Part shown: positions 35,412 through 44,067 of the stretch, piece by piece | Layout of the letters: every line of letters starts with the position of its first letter | Position numbering within the stretch: position 1 is the first letter of the stretch | NCBI GenBank assembly: GCA_022825235.1 | Contig: JAJDYI010000033.1 | Coordinates: 1-55,231, forward strand | Direction of reading: 5' to 3' | Length of the DNA stretch: 55,231 nt | Source of the DNA: Alphaproteobacteria bacterium | Lineage (GTDB): Bacteria > Pseudomonadota > Alphaproteobacteria > TMED109 | Made by a program: the position numbers and the translations under genes | Notes under the pieces: model-generated | What the model was told of the DNA's origin: nothing | What the model saw: the letters and a program-made list of their open reading frames with translations, nothing else | Database searches by the model: none

Positions 35412-36499
35412 ATGATCCCCGAACTCAAGCTGTGGTCCATCAACGGGGCCGGCGGCGTCGAACCCGTCTCCCAGCTCGCCCAGATGACCACAGAACTGGA
35501 ATTCGAGAACCTGCTGGTCGCCAATCCGGACATGCTCGAGCCGGGCCTGCAATTGGTCGGGCGCCAGACCCCGGTGGCCGGCGGCTGGCTGGACCTGCTG
35601 GCAGTCGACGGCGACGGACGCCTCGTGGTCTACGAACTGAAGCGCGGCCAGCTGGCGCGGGACGCCGTGACCCAGATCCTCGACTACGCGTCGGCGCGCT
35701 GGACGCCATGACCGGCACCGATCTGGCAAGGCACTTGGCCGAGCGCTCCGGAACCGCCGGGGTCGAGCCGATCGAGGACTTCGCGCAGTGGTACGCTGAT
35801 CGGTTCGGCGGCGACGACCTGTCCCGACTGTTGCCGCCGCGCATGGTCCTGATCGGATTGGGCGTGGACGCGGCGGCCGAGCGCATCGCACGGTTCGTGT
35901 CGACCGGCCCGGTGGACCTTTCGGTGATCACGTTCCACGGATTCCACCGCGACGGCGAGACCCTGCTCGCACGTCAGATCGACGTGAGCGCGGACGACCG
36001 GGAACCACGGGCGCATCGTGGCCAAGGCACTGTCGCCGAACGCCGGGCGAAGTTGCGGGCCTATCTGGAGGCAGGCGACTACGAACAGCTGTTTGATCGG
36101 GTGTGCGGGGACATACGAGCCCACCTACCCGAGAAAGGGCGGTCGGAGGCGCCAAGAAGCAAGGGGATCAGCTTCGCTCTAACTCTGCCTGACGACCCGC
36201 AGCAGCATCGAGGGGTTTTCGGCGTGCACGCCGGTTACCTGGCTTCCGGCGTCTACTGCGTCAGCATGCTGCCGAATGCGATTGAGTGGGCCGGGGATGA
36301 AGCACTGCAACGGCTGCAGGCATCGGTCCCACTCGCGAACTGGCAACACGGCGGGCAGGTGCTGTCGTTCCAGTCGGTGGCAGAATGGGAGGACAGGCGC
36401 ACAGCGGTCCTGGGCTTCTTGGATGCTGTGCGGCAGGGGCGCGACGAACTCCGGGACGGCGCGGCAGCCGCGGGCGCAGACGCGGCGGATGCCGCATGA
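35412..36499 (+). pseudogene. NucS/DUF91-like endonuclease split by a frameshift
   Basis: The first 99 codons carry the RecB-like nuclease core: FENLLVANPDMLEPGLQLVGRQ, GGWLDLLAVDGDGRLVVYELKRG, with the Asp, Glu and Lys catalytic set. The frame then ends within DYASARWTP-stop. The natural continuation (LDAMTGTDLARHLAERSGT) is two bases out of register because of an extra GC in GGCGCGCTGG (about 35694-35703). The second part (to 36499) opens with an ATG overlapping the first stop, so coupled translation as two chains is conceivable. Sequencing error is another possibility. Confidence 0.8.
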
Positions 36500-36500
36500 T

Positions 36501-36611
36501 CTGCGCCAACTTCACCAAATCGTCACGGCCGTCAGCCGCGGTGGCCTCACTCTCGATCAGGCGGCGAAGCGACTCGCGTGTGCGCATCGGCGCAGGTACG
36601 CTCTTCGACAT
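36501..36611 (-). mobile_element. IS256-family transposase N-terminal scrap
   Basis: 37 residues beginning MSKSVPAPMRTRESLRRLIE and ending GRDDLVKLAQ match the start of IS256 (Mutator-type) transposases. The catalytic DDE domain is absent. The fragment stops at the base after the NucS-like gene, so the junction marks a deletion or a partial insertion. Confidence 0.7.
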
Positions 36612-36719
36612 GGGGTGTCTCCCGGTTTGCGCCGGCGACCACCGGCGTCTGAGATGTCTTCACCTCAGCAGGCTGCACCCCTCCTAATATCCAGAAAATC
36701 CAGGACTTCACCGACTGGG

Positions 36720-37577
36720 ATGCCGCTCCTCTACCACTGGGTGGGCAGAAACTATCGCCGCGATCTGGACTGGGGTGCCGGCTACCACCTGAACCAATCC
36801 AACCCGCTCTTGCACCGGATTGATCATGGTGACAGCCTCTGGGCTTTCACGCGGACGCCTGCCGGAATCTACGTCCTCGCGGCAGAGCTTGTCGTCCGCG
36901 CGAAGACGAGAAACCCGAGCGGATATCGGTACGGCGAGTATCGGCTCTGGGGCGACCTCGAGCAGTCCCGCTACTTCCGTACTGAAGGCCAGCCCGACGT
37001 CTCCGGGTTCCTCAGGGGACTCTCCGTCAAGGCCAGCGCACCTGTGATCGGGCGATCCTTTCAGGGGCACGCGGCCGTGCGGCTGTTGACCCCGGACGAC
37101 CACCAGCTGCTCGCCGAATACGCTCGGCCACTCCTTCCAGAGCCGCGGGCCCGCCTGCTGCCGGAGGAGGAGCTGGAGGCCCGGATCCTTCTCGGGGATC
37201 CGGTCGCTGTTAGGGGTCTCATTCGGGATGAAACCCCCGGCATCGCAGCGGAGCGCCGACGCTATCTGTTTGAGCAAGCACCCCGGCGCAACCCTCAACA
37301 CGTGGAAGAACTGCGAGAGCTTTACGAGGGCGTTTGCCAGCTTTGCGGATGGAACCCGAAGTCCATCTACCAACGAGATCTCTGTGAAGCGCACCACGTG
37401 CACTGGCTAAGCCGCGGCGGTGACGACGCGCTGCACAACATGGTGCTCATCTGCCCAAACCACCACCGTGCCATACACCGCACCGATGCGCCCTTCGACT
37501 GGACGGATGAGAGCTTTGTGTTCCCGCAGAAACGGGAACCCGTGCAGGTTTCCCGTCACGAACTCCTGGCACAGTGA
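36720..37577 (+). CDS. HNH endonuclease
   Basis: 285 residues. The C-terminal HNH domain is complete: CQLCGW, then AHHVHWLSRGGDDALHNMVLICPNHH with the metal-binding cysteines and histidines. The N-terminal 200 residues include YHWVGRNYRRDL and FQGHAAVRLLTPDDHQLL, and probably recognise DNA, as in McrA- or restriction-like HNH proteins. Such solitary HNH proteins often act in restriction of foreign DNA. I chose the ATG at 36720; a longer start at 36654 is possible. Confidence 0.85.
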   Translation: MPLLYHWVGRNYRRDLDWGAGYHLNQSNPLLHRIDHGDSLWAFTRTPAGIYVLAAELVVRAKTRNPSGYRYGEYRLWGDLEQSRYFRTEGQPDVSGFLRGLSVKASAPVIGRSFQGHAAVRLLTPDDHQLLAEYARPLLPEPRARLLPEEELEARILLGDPVAVRGLIRDETPGIAAERRRYLFEQAPRRNPQHVEELRELYEGVCQLCGWNPKSIYQRDLCEAHHVHWLSRGGDDALHNMVLICPNHHRAIHRTDAPFDWTDESFVFPQKREPVQVSRHELLAQ

Positions 37578-37748
37578 TGCCCTCGAAAAGGCAACGTCCG
37601 TAGCGGCCATACTGCAGCGACGCCTCCGTAAGCGTGCTCAATCTGATGAATCAAATCGGGAAGCACTCATCCGGCGCTGACAGGACGACCAGGATGCACT
37701 CGGGATCGGCCTCAACCCGGCCGTCGCCTTGTTCGACACGAGGCGGGC

Positions 37749-37950
37749 GTGAGCACGGCAGGTAGCGGATCGGTTGGTCGCCGGCGCCGGTGCAGGAACG
37801 AGGCACAGAAGCGGCAGATCGTGGCAGAGACCCAGGAGCTCGGAGGTCTCGCTGCTGCTGGTCGCCTAACACCACAACCTCAACGCCAGTCATATTTTCA
37901 ATTGGCGGCGCCTGTTTCGACGGCAGCTCTCGATCCGTCAGGCGGATGAC
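37749..37950 (+). mobile_element. IS66-family TnpA (OrfA) remnant
   Basis: GRRRRCRNEAQKRQIVAET matches the helix-turn-helix of IS66 OrfA. The expected next part appears in another frame, with a stop, as HHNLNASHIFNWRRLFRRQL. No TnpB or TnpC follows. The rest of the 460-base gap around it (37578-38039) holds nothing I recognise. Confidence 0.7.
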
Positions 37951-38039
37951 GCCGTCGCCGCTATTTGCGATTCTCCTGCAATACGATAATACAGGCGGGC
38001 ACTGTTTTCATTCCTGCAAACAAGGAGCGTTGCGTCGCA

Positions 38040-39218
38040 ATGGCCTCCGATTCGAGCAGCCGGCCGCACGGCCGCAACGTGCAAGGTCCAGGCGGCTACA
38101 CCGCCTTCGTGCCGGCGCCGTTGGCTCCGCCGATCGCATGGGACGCAGAACTCGTCGCCGCGCTCTCCGGCGCGGACCGGGCGATCGGCCGGCTCGCGGG
38201 CGAAGGCTGGCGCTTTCCCAATCCGCATCTCTTCATCAACCCGTTCCTTCGCCGGGAAGCGGTGTTGTCAAGCCGGATCGAAGGCACCCGGACAACCCTG
38301 GAGGAGCTGCTCGCCGCCCAGGCGGGCGCGATCGCCGGGCCGGCCTCCGATGATCTCGAAGAGGTCGTCAATTACGTCAAGGCGCTGGAGTACGGACTGG
38401 ACCGGCTGGACACGCTGCCGCTGTCCTTGCGCCTCATCCGGGAGGTCCATGAACGGCTCATGCGCGGCGTGCGCGGTGACACGGCAACGCCCGGTGAGTT
38501 CCGGCGCAGCCAGAACTGGATCGGGCCGCCCGGCTGCACCTTGAGCGAAGCGCGCTACGTGCCGCCGCCCGCCGACCAGCTCATGGCGTGCCTCGACGCC
38601 CTGGAGCGGTTTCTTCATGACGACACCCTACCGCCGCTCATCCATGCCGGCCTCGCACACGCACAGTTCGAGGCCATTCACCCGTTTCTCGACGGCAACG
38701 GCCGTGTGGGCCGCCTTCTCATCACGCTCCTGCTGGTGCAGTGCGAAGTGCTGCCGTCGCCGCTGCTCTATCTGAGCGCATATTTCGAGGAGACACGCGA
38801 GGAGTACTACGCCCGTCTCCTCGCGGTGACGCGGGAAGGGACGTGGGAGAAATGGCTCATCTATTTCCTGCGCGGCGTCCGGCTCCAAGCCGACGATGCG
38901 ATCGATCGCATGGAGGAGATCGACGGCCTGTTCGAGGATTGGCGGGGAGCGCTGGCCGGCATTCAGTCCGGGCGACCGGAGGGCGTGCTGCGCCTTTTCG
39001 TAGAAAACCCCTACTGGACCGTGCGCGGAATCGCGCAGGAGTTAGATGTGGCCTATACGACGGCCCGGCGCGCCATCGACCGGCTGGAAGCCGCCGGAAT
39101 CGTCTCGCCTGTCGGAGACGCAAGACGCAACCGCGTCTATTGCGCCCGCAAAATGCTCGACATTCTGATCGCGCCCCGCGCTACCGGCCGCCCTGGCTCA
39201 AAGGACGGCGGATCCTAA
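38040..39218 (+). CDS. Fic family AMPylase with N-terminal inhibitory helix
   Basis: 392 residues. The catalytic Fic motif HPFLDGNGRVGR is intact at 214-225. The inhibitory motif S-x-x-x-E-G is visible at 77-82 (SSRIEG), before the Fic core, placing it in the class regulated by its own N-terminal helix. A winged-helix domain (VRGIAQELDVAYTTARRAIDRLE) ends the protein. Fic enzymes transfer AMP to protein targets. AAGGAG precedes the ATG, with a rather long spacing of 12 bases. Confidence 0.95.
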   Translation: MASDSSSRPHGRNVQGPGGYTAFVPAPLAPPIAWDAELVAALSGADRAIGRLAGEGWRFPNPHLFINPFLRREAVLSSRIEGTRTTLEELLAAQAGAIAGPASDDLEEVVNYVKALEYGLDRLDTLPLSLRLIREVHERLMRGVRGDTATPGEFRRSQNWIGPPGCTLSEARYVPPPADQLMACLDALERFLHDDTLPPLIHAGLAHAQFEAIHPFLDGNGRVGRLLITLLLVQCEVLPSPLLYLSAYFEETREEYYARLLAVTREGTWEKWLIYFLRGVRLQADDAIDRMEEIDGLFEDWRGALAGIQSGRPEGVLRLFVENPYWTVRGIAQELDVAYTTARRAIDRLEAAGIVSPVGDARRNRVYCARKMLDILIAPRATGRPGSKDGGS

Positions 39219-39341
39219 CCCGGATTAATCACCGCTGTTAGTTGTACATGGGGCAGTGAGGTGGTATAGGTATTGGATTCAACGCCTTACCTAAGACCGC
39301 GAGATCGCCTCTTGCAACCAGTGTGTACCCCGGCCCAGCTG

Positions 39342-39407
39342 TGTTTTGAAGGTCTTGGCCGCCGTCGGGTGGAGGGCCGGTTCGACGGGGGTCGGCTGAC
39401 GACGGAC
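39342..39407 (+). mobile_element. IS1380-family transposase N-terminal scrap
   Basis: FEGLGRRRVEGRFDGGRLTTD resembles the opening of IS1380-type transposases (FDGG followed by T-S/T-D). Only 22 residues remain; nothing after matches. It lies between the Fic and Abi genes. Confidence 0.5.
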
Positions 39408-39480
39408 TTCTCCGTGCCGACCTACCTGCGGAGACCCAGCGCCAGTTGCCCGGGCTCGCCGCATCTTCTCTGCCGGGACA

Positions 39481-40146
39481 TCAGAAACGGATTGGCGCGG
39501 ACAACGGTGCCCGGAGCACATCGGGTAAATTGCTGTGACGCTCGATCCACGCGCGGACGTCGGACGAAATCCATCCCATGGCCTCCAAGAGGTCGTCATG
39601 ATCCTTGTGTGGATCCCGGCCGACAATTGGTTCGTGATGCGCGATCCGGTTTCGAAGCCGTCTCAGGTCATTAAGTCTTTGCTGCACTTTCCTGCGAGAG
39701 TGGCCCGGAAACGCCCTGTGTAGAGCCGGACGCCACAGCGTCCTTTCATAGTCCGCCTTGCGGCCGCCATTGCCCCATCCGCCACGGCCGACGAGCCGAA
39801 CCCAGAAGCCCAGCGACATCTTTGCCACGAAGTGATCCGCGGTCGGTTCGCCCGCAGAACGACGGAGGACGCCCGCCATACTGTCATGTGCGTGACTGTC
39901 GAGGCCGGCGGCAGGGTTCGTGTACCATTGGCTGCCGTATCGTTCCTCGAGCCGGGCGTGTATCGCGTTCCGCAAGGCAACCTCAAGGGCCTGCAACGGT
40001 CCATGGAACGCGGCCCCCAGCTGGACGTTTCTCGCATAGAGCTGCAAGGCGGTCCCATGATCGCGCCCGGCGGCGTCCAGGTAAGTTTGCATCCGCTCGG
40101 GCGAGAAAGCTCTTTCAAGCGCATGAAAGGCATTGACATCCATCAT
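39481..40146 (-). CDS. Abi-family (AbiD/AbiF-like, HEPN) protein
   Basis: 221 residues of the Abi_2 type. Helical segments include GPLQALEVALRNAIHARL and the terminal HEPN-like motif LRRLRNRIAHHEPI, where R-x4-H gives the RNase-type active site. Abi_2 proteins cause abortive infection when phages attack. I chose the ATG pair at 40146/40143, since similarity begins with FHALERAFSPERM. A strongly structured inverted repeat lies 20 bases upstream. No second protein partner is present. Confidence 0.88.
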   Translation of the reverse strand: MMDVNAFHALERAFSPERMQTYLDAAGRDHGTALQLYARNVQLGAAFHGPLQALEVALRNAIHARLEERYGSQWYTNPAAGLDSHAHDSMAGVLRRSAGEPTADHFVAKMSLGFWVRLVGRGGWGNGGRKADYERTLWRPALHRAFPGHSRRKVQQRLNDLRRLRNRIAHHEPIVGRDPHKDHDDLLEAMGWISSDVRAWIERHSNLPDVLRAPLSAPIRF

Positions 40147-40166
40147 TGAACGACTTACCTTCAAGT

Positions 40167-40226
40167 CCGTAACCCCCCGGGTCCGCCTCTGCTTTATGCA
40201 CGCGCCCGGGGTTTGTCTTTGTACGG
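40167..40226 (-). ncRNA. candidate structured RNA upstream of the Abi gene
   Basis: On the minus strand the sequence folds as CCGTA, an eight-base bulge, AACCCCGGG, then an inner CGC-G-TGC stem with ATAAA loop, and pairs back as GCA-GAG-GCG, CCCGGGGGGTT and ACGG. It is far more structured than surrounding DNA. Some AbiF-type proteins are known to be paired with an adjacent RNA antitoxin. A leader structure, or a terminator in the plus direction (CCCGGGG is followed there by a loose T-rich run), are alternatives. Confidence 0.4.
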
Positions 40227-40574
40227 GTTGTGATCGGCCTCGATACACGGGCCCGTATGCATGTCAGTCAGCGCAATGTCGCTGGGAGTGTATTTGCACG
40301 ATCCTCGGCGCAGAAGACTCGATTCACCGCGTCGTCCGCGACCTCCAGCCATGCCCGCGTTTCGGCGCACAGTAGCGGCGAGGGCGTGGCGACTCCTCGG
40401 CAGTACCTCGATTCTCTCAGCCCTTTTTTCGTGGTCATGGTTCTTCACGGCTCTGACAGCACAGACGCCGGGCGAACGTAACCGACATTCTCATTGCCGT
40501 CATTTCTTCTGGCAGCTTCTCCCCATTGCGCGATCCTCGACGTGTCTTCCTTGTCGTGTGCTCCGCGACAGCTC

Positions 40575-41477
40575 AGTTCGATCGACGGCCTCCTCGCGGG
40601 CATGGCCGCGGATGCGCTCACAGGCTCGCGGCACAATCCGAACCGCGAACTGTTCGGCCAGGGTATCGGGAACGTCATCGCGGGACTGATCGGTGGCCTG
40701 CCGGGCGCAGGCGCTTCGGTCAGCACCGTGACCAACATTCGGGCAGGCGGCTCCACACGCGTGTCGGGCGCCTTGCGGGCCACGCTTGTGCTCGCGATGG
40801 TACTGGGACTGGGGCACCTGGTCGCACCCATTCCCCACGCGGTGCTGGCGGCCATCCTGATCAAGGTCGGCTGGGATCTCATCGACCGGGACCTGCTCAG
40901 CCGCGCCCGCCACCTCCGACGCGATTACCTGATCGTCATCCTGACGACCTTGGCCCTGACCGTGTTCGTCGACCTGATCACGGGCGGTGCCGTCGGACTG
41001 ATCGCCGCCGGCATGGTCCATGCGCGCCAGCTCGAACGCTTCGAATCGCAGAGCGTGATCTCCGTTCCGCTACTCGACCGAAATCTCTTTGCCGGCCACG
41101 CCGACGCCGCGTCCGCCGACCCCGGTTCAGCGAGGGTCGGGCTGGTGCGGCTCAAGGGAGGTTTCACCGTGGCGTCCTCCAGGCAGCTCGTGGATGTCAT
41201 CGGCGCGGACATCAAGGGCCACGATGTCGTGATCTTCGATTTCTCGGGCACCGCCGCCTAGCTGAACGACCGCGCCGCCAAACTGATCGGAACACTGCTG
41301 GACACCGCCAGGGAGCAGCGTACCGCATTCGTTGTCGTGGGCCTTTCGGACACCGTGGCACAAACCCGGTTCGCATTCGGTGTCTTGCAGCGCGTACCCG
41401 AAGGGCGCCTCGTAGAAACGATGGAAAAGGCGAGAGAGGTAGCCCGGGGGCTCCTTGCGGAGGACAGAAGCGGATGA
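40575..41477 (+). pseudogene. SulP/STAS anion transporter, 5'-truncated (copy 2)
   Basis: The frame enters at SIDGLLAGMAADALTGSRHN, the middle of a SulP transporter, so about 250 N-terminal residues are missing. It continues through the last helices (GGLPGAGASVSTVTNIRAGG) into the STAS domain. An in-frame TAG at 41259-41261 replaces the Tyr of copy 1 (FSGTAA-stop against FSGTTYLDD). After it the STAS reading continues to DRSG-stop at 41477. Both copies are therefore non-functional. Confidence 0.88.
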
Positions 41478-41713
41478 TCCGTCCGTAGCGGTTTGGCCGG
41501 TCTTGGACGGCATTCGGGCGCGAAAACCTTCGCATTGTCTTCGGACAAATCTGGCGCGGCGGGCTCGCCTATCGACCTGGTCGTGCCTGGCACCAAAGGC
41601 CGACTTGGTGGACGCGACGTCAGACTGGCGCCGGACACCGGTGCCGGAGAGCAGTCCTCCCGCATCCCCGACGCAGACAGAGGGTGATGTGGTTACAACG
41701 TAGTCTTACGGCT
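40968..41713 (+). repeat. direct repeat copy 2
   Basis: This is the partner of 30657-31399, in the same orientation and about 10.31 kb away. Recombination between the two would remove the intervening accessory genes. The end is again TACAACGTAGTCTTA. Confidence 0.9.
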
Positions 41714-41787
41714 CGACAGCACAGTGCATTCCGATCCAACCGCCGCATTGCCCAAACGAAATGACCCCTTCCCACCTCGCATCACAT

Positions 41788-42723
41788 CTACACAGATATC
41801 GGCAAGACGCTGTGCACGGGCCGCAGATACTTCCCCAACGTCAGCGCATCGTATCGATTGAAGAAGGTTTCGAAATGGAACTGTTGGCGATTGCCATTGT
41901 CGTCGATCAGGATGAGCTCGTCCTCTCCGAGCGGCCCCCCACCCTGCGCGCCGCAATACCCGGACACGTCCCCGAAGAGCTGCGCCTCTGAGATTTTCCC
42001 GAAATGCCTCCTGAACGCCGGCGACCGGATGAAGTGCCGGCACGGATCGCCCGGATCGAAATTCTTGCCTCTCTTGCTCGGGTGTGGGTGACCAGAAATC
42101 ATGCCCACCAGAGGCCGGTCGGCACCAAAGGATTCGACGACTCGGTACAGGGTCGTCGAAAGCGTATTGCCGAATATTTCCTTGAGCGCCTGCACCGCTT
42201 CGATCGACGGTTCGAGGGAACGCGCCTCATCGGTGAACCGCTCGCGCAGAAAGAGCAACCGTCCCGCAGCAAAATTGGCTTGCGCTTCTACTTCTTCCTG
42301 GCAGGCCGGAGTCAGGGTGAGCGAGTTGTCGCCGAGCATTATCGCTTCATGCCAAGGAAGAAGGCTGTGCCCTATTTCATGTCCCTCGCTCCAGCGATGC
42401 TTCAGTCTGGGCAACGACCTATCGAGAAGAATCCGCCTCCGATCCGGAATGTAAAGCGCCTGGAGTGAAGCCTTCCTGATCGCGTCGATGAGCAACGTCG
42501 GTCGCCTGTAGATTTGAATCCCCGCTACACGAATCCGGCTGATGGTCTCCTGCAAGATTCCGGGATCGTCCGCAGTGTAGAAGTCGAGATCGAGCTTCAG
42601 CAGCTCGCGGACGTCCTCCAGCCGAAGCGGGGGCTCGGGATGACCGAGCCCCCGCAACACGCGTTCGACGCGCTCATCAATGTCCTTCGCTGTCTTTTCG
42701 GACAGGACGCGGTTCCTAGCCAA
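41788..42723 (-). CDS. ImmA/IrrE-type metallopeptidase
   Basis: 311 residues with the zincin motif HEIGH at 115-119 (EGHEIGHSLLPWH) and further conserved EEVEAQANFAAGRLL. ImmA/IrrE proteases cleave partner repressors of the XRE type, relieving repression upon damage or phage signals. The gene is the last of a four-gene operon and starts 17 bases after the HTH gene stop. The C-terminal half (with CRHFIRSPAF) has no known domain I recognise and may sense a signal. Confidence 0.92.
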   Translation of the reverse strand: MARNRVLSEKTAKDIDERVERVLRGLGHPEPPLRLEDVRELLKLDLDFYTADDPGILQETISRIRVAGIQIYRRPTLLIDAIRKASLQALYIPDRRRILLDRSLPRLKHRWSEGHEIGHSLLPWHEAIMLGDNSLTLTPACQEEVEAQANFAAGRLLFLRERFTDEARSLEPSIEAVQALKEIFGNTLSTTLYRVVESFGADRPLVGMISGHPHPSKRGKNFDPGDPCRHFIRSPAFRRHFGKISEAQLFGDVSGYCGAQGGGPLGEDELILIDDNGNRQQFHFETFFNRYDALTLGKYLRPVHSVLPISV

Positions 42724-42740
42724 ATCCCGTCCCCTATTCG

Positions 42741-43226
42741 CTACTTCTGCTCGCTGAGCACGGCAACGAAGGCTTCCAGCGCCGCGCCCTCTTCCGGCGT
42801 CAGCTCCGCGGTCGACTCCGAACGCGCGGCAAACCGGACACCCTCATCGAACAACCTCGCATCCTTCAGCGCAGCCAGTCCCGCCACCTGCATGAGTCCG
42901 GCTTGCGGAACCTTGAAATAGTTGGCGAGTTGGTAGGCCGTTCGCAATTCCGGTCTGTGGTACGGGTCGCTCTCCGCTTCCACCAGATCGGCCATATCCA
43001 CATCCGCGTCGTCGGCAAGCTGCTCCAGACTCATGCCCCGCTGCCGTCGCATCAGATTGACGAACCGCCCGAATGCCACGTTCGGACTCTCCTCCTCGGC
43101 CACGTCCGCGGGAATGCGCTCGCCGTCGAACACCGGATCGATCGCCAGCCGACCCGCGCCGATCTCGGCGTCGCCCTCGCGCTGCGCCATGCGCAAGCAC
43201 CAGTCCTTGCTGATTTCGATCTTCAT
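42741..43226 (-). CDS. XRE-like helix-turn-helix protein, ImmA partner
   Basis: 161 residues. The middle region FGRFVNLMRRQRGMSLEQLADDADVDMADL is an XRE-type helix-turn-helix (residues about 51-80; landmark). The N-terminal 45 residues and the C-terminal helix are unassigned. It is followed by ImmA, which in known pairs cleaves this class of protein. It overlaps the GNAT gene upstream by four bases. Confidence 0.85.
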   Translation of the reverse strand: MKIEISKDWCLRMAQREGDAEIGAGRLAIDPVFDGERIPADVAEEESPNVAFGRFVNLMRRQRGMSLEQLADDADVDMADLVEAESDPYHRPELRTAYQLANYFKVPQAGLMQVAGLAALKDARLFDEGVRFAARSESTAELTPEEGAALEAFVAVLSEQK

Positions 43227-43858
43227 TTCGATCTCCCCTTCGCAATGAAGGCCTGCGCGTCCTCTGGGGTCATCTCGAAGTAGCGCAGACCCTCGTGGTC
43301 AGGATCGGCTCCTAAATCCGTCATCCCGCAGGTATTGGCATAGAAACCGTTCGCCTGCGGCAGCGAATGAAGCCCGATCCTTCCGTGAAACTCCAGCTCC
43401 TCGCTCAATGCCACAGCAGCCCTGATCAGGATGCTGCCGACACCGCGATAACGCGGAGGATCAAACAACTCGGCCCGGTTCCACGGCGCGTTCTCGACAA
43501 ATTCCACGTAGACGAGATGCTGCCCCTGCTGACCATCCAGCCGTCCCCGGTGCTTCACCGTGTCTACGATCATCATGCCCTGGGTTGCTCCATCGCAAAC
43601 GATGCTGAAACCCGGGTTGGCCAGCATCCCCTGCAGAGCCGCCACCTTCCTGCGCCAGTCCCAGTGTCGGCTCTGCGGCCAATGGGCCCGCTCAACGCCC
43701 GCCCGCCTAAGTCGCTGCATCGCCCTGAACAGCTCCGGCACCCACTCTCCTTCCCAGTCTGCCAGCTGCTCTTCGGTGATGACGTGCCAAAGCTCAGCGG
43801 CCACCGACTCGCCACTCGCCACGTCCATCAGATGAACCTCCGTGACTTCTACCGTCAT
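43223..43858 (-). CDS. GNAT-family acetyltransferase
   Basis: 211 residues. The acetyl-CoA loop is seen in RYRGVGSILIRAAVALS (R-x-x-G-x-G/S) and the C-terminal GNAT strand in HSLPQANGFYANTCGMTDLG. Preceded and overlapped by a small RHH-like gene (four bases), the arrangement is that of GNAT toxin modules in which the RHH protein is antitoxin and the enzyme acetylates aminoacyl-tRNA. The N-terminal extension of about 90 residues is unusual for that toxin group, so a non-toxin enzyme is also possible. Confidence 0.8.
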   Translation of the reverse strand: MTVEVTEVHLMDVASGESVAAELWHVITEEQLADWEGEWVPELFRAMQRLRRAGVERAHWPQSRHWDWRRKVAALQGMLANPGFSIVCDGATQGMMIVDTVKHRGRLDGQQGQHLVYVEFVENAPWNRAELFDPPRYRGVGSILIRAAVALSEELEFHGRIGLHSLPQANGFYANTCGMTDLGADPDHEGLRYFEMTPEDAQAFIAKGRSK

Positions 43859-44067
43859 AGCATCATGACCTCGACCTTTTCTTTCGTGGCCTCGTTCTCG
43901 AAGAACAGCTTGTTGCCGCTCTCCAGACGCGCCTCGATCACCTGATACATCCGCAGGGCCTGGCGCAGCAGCGCTGTCTTGCTCAGCTCCCTCTTCTCGC
44001 TCAGCGCCTCCAGGACCGCCATCTCGGCTTCCGTGAGGTTGAGCGTCATCGTTCTCTTGGCCGCCAC
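43855..44067 (-). CDS. ribbon-helix-helix-like antitoxin
   Basis: 70 residues from a GTG: VAAKRTMTLNLTEAEMAVLEAL, an RHH-type strand and helix, then KRELSKTALLRQALRMYQVI and a C-terminal tail. The GTG at 44067 is preferred as AGGAGGAAGGAG precedes it and homology starts at AAKRTMTLN. It heads the RHH-GNAT-HTH-ImmA operon and likely represses it. Confidence 0.82.
   Translation of the reverse strand: MAAKRTMTLNLTEAEMAVLEALSEKRELSKTALLRQALRMYQVIEARLESGNKLFFENEATKEKVEVMML

Noticed and set aside
40194-40448. Minus-strand frame upstream of the Abi gene
   Set aside because: It runs through the structured repeat and has no protein similarity I can see, so the repeat is better treated as RNA.
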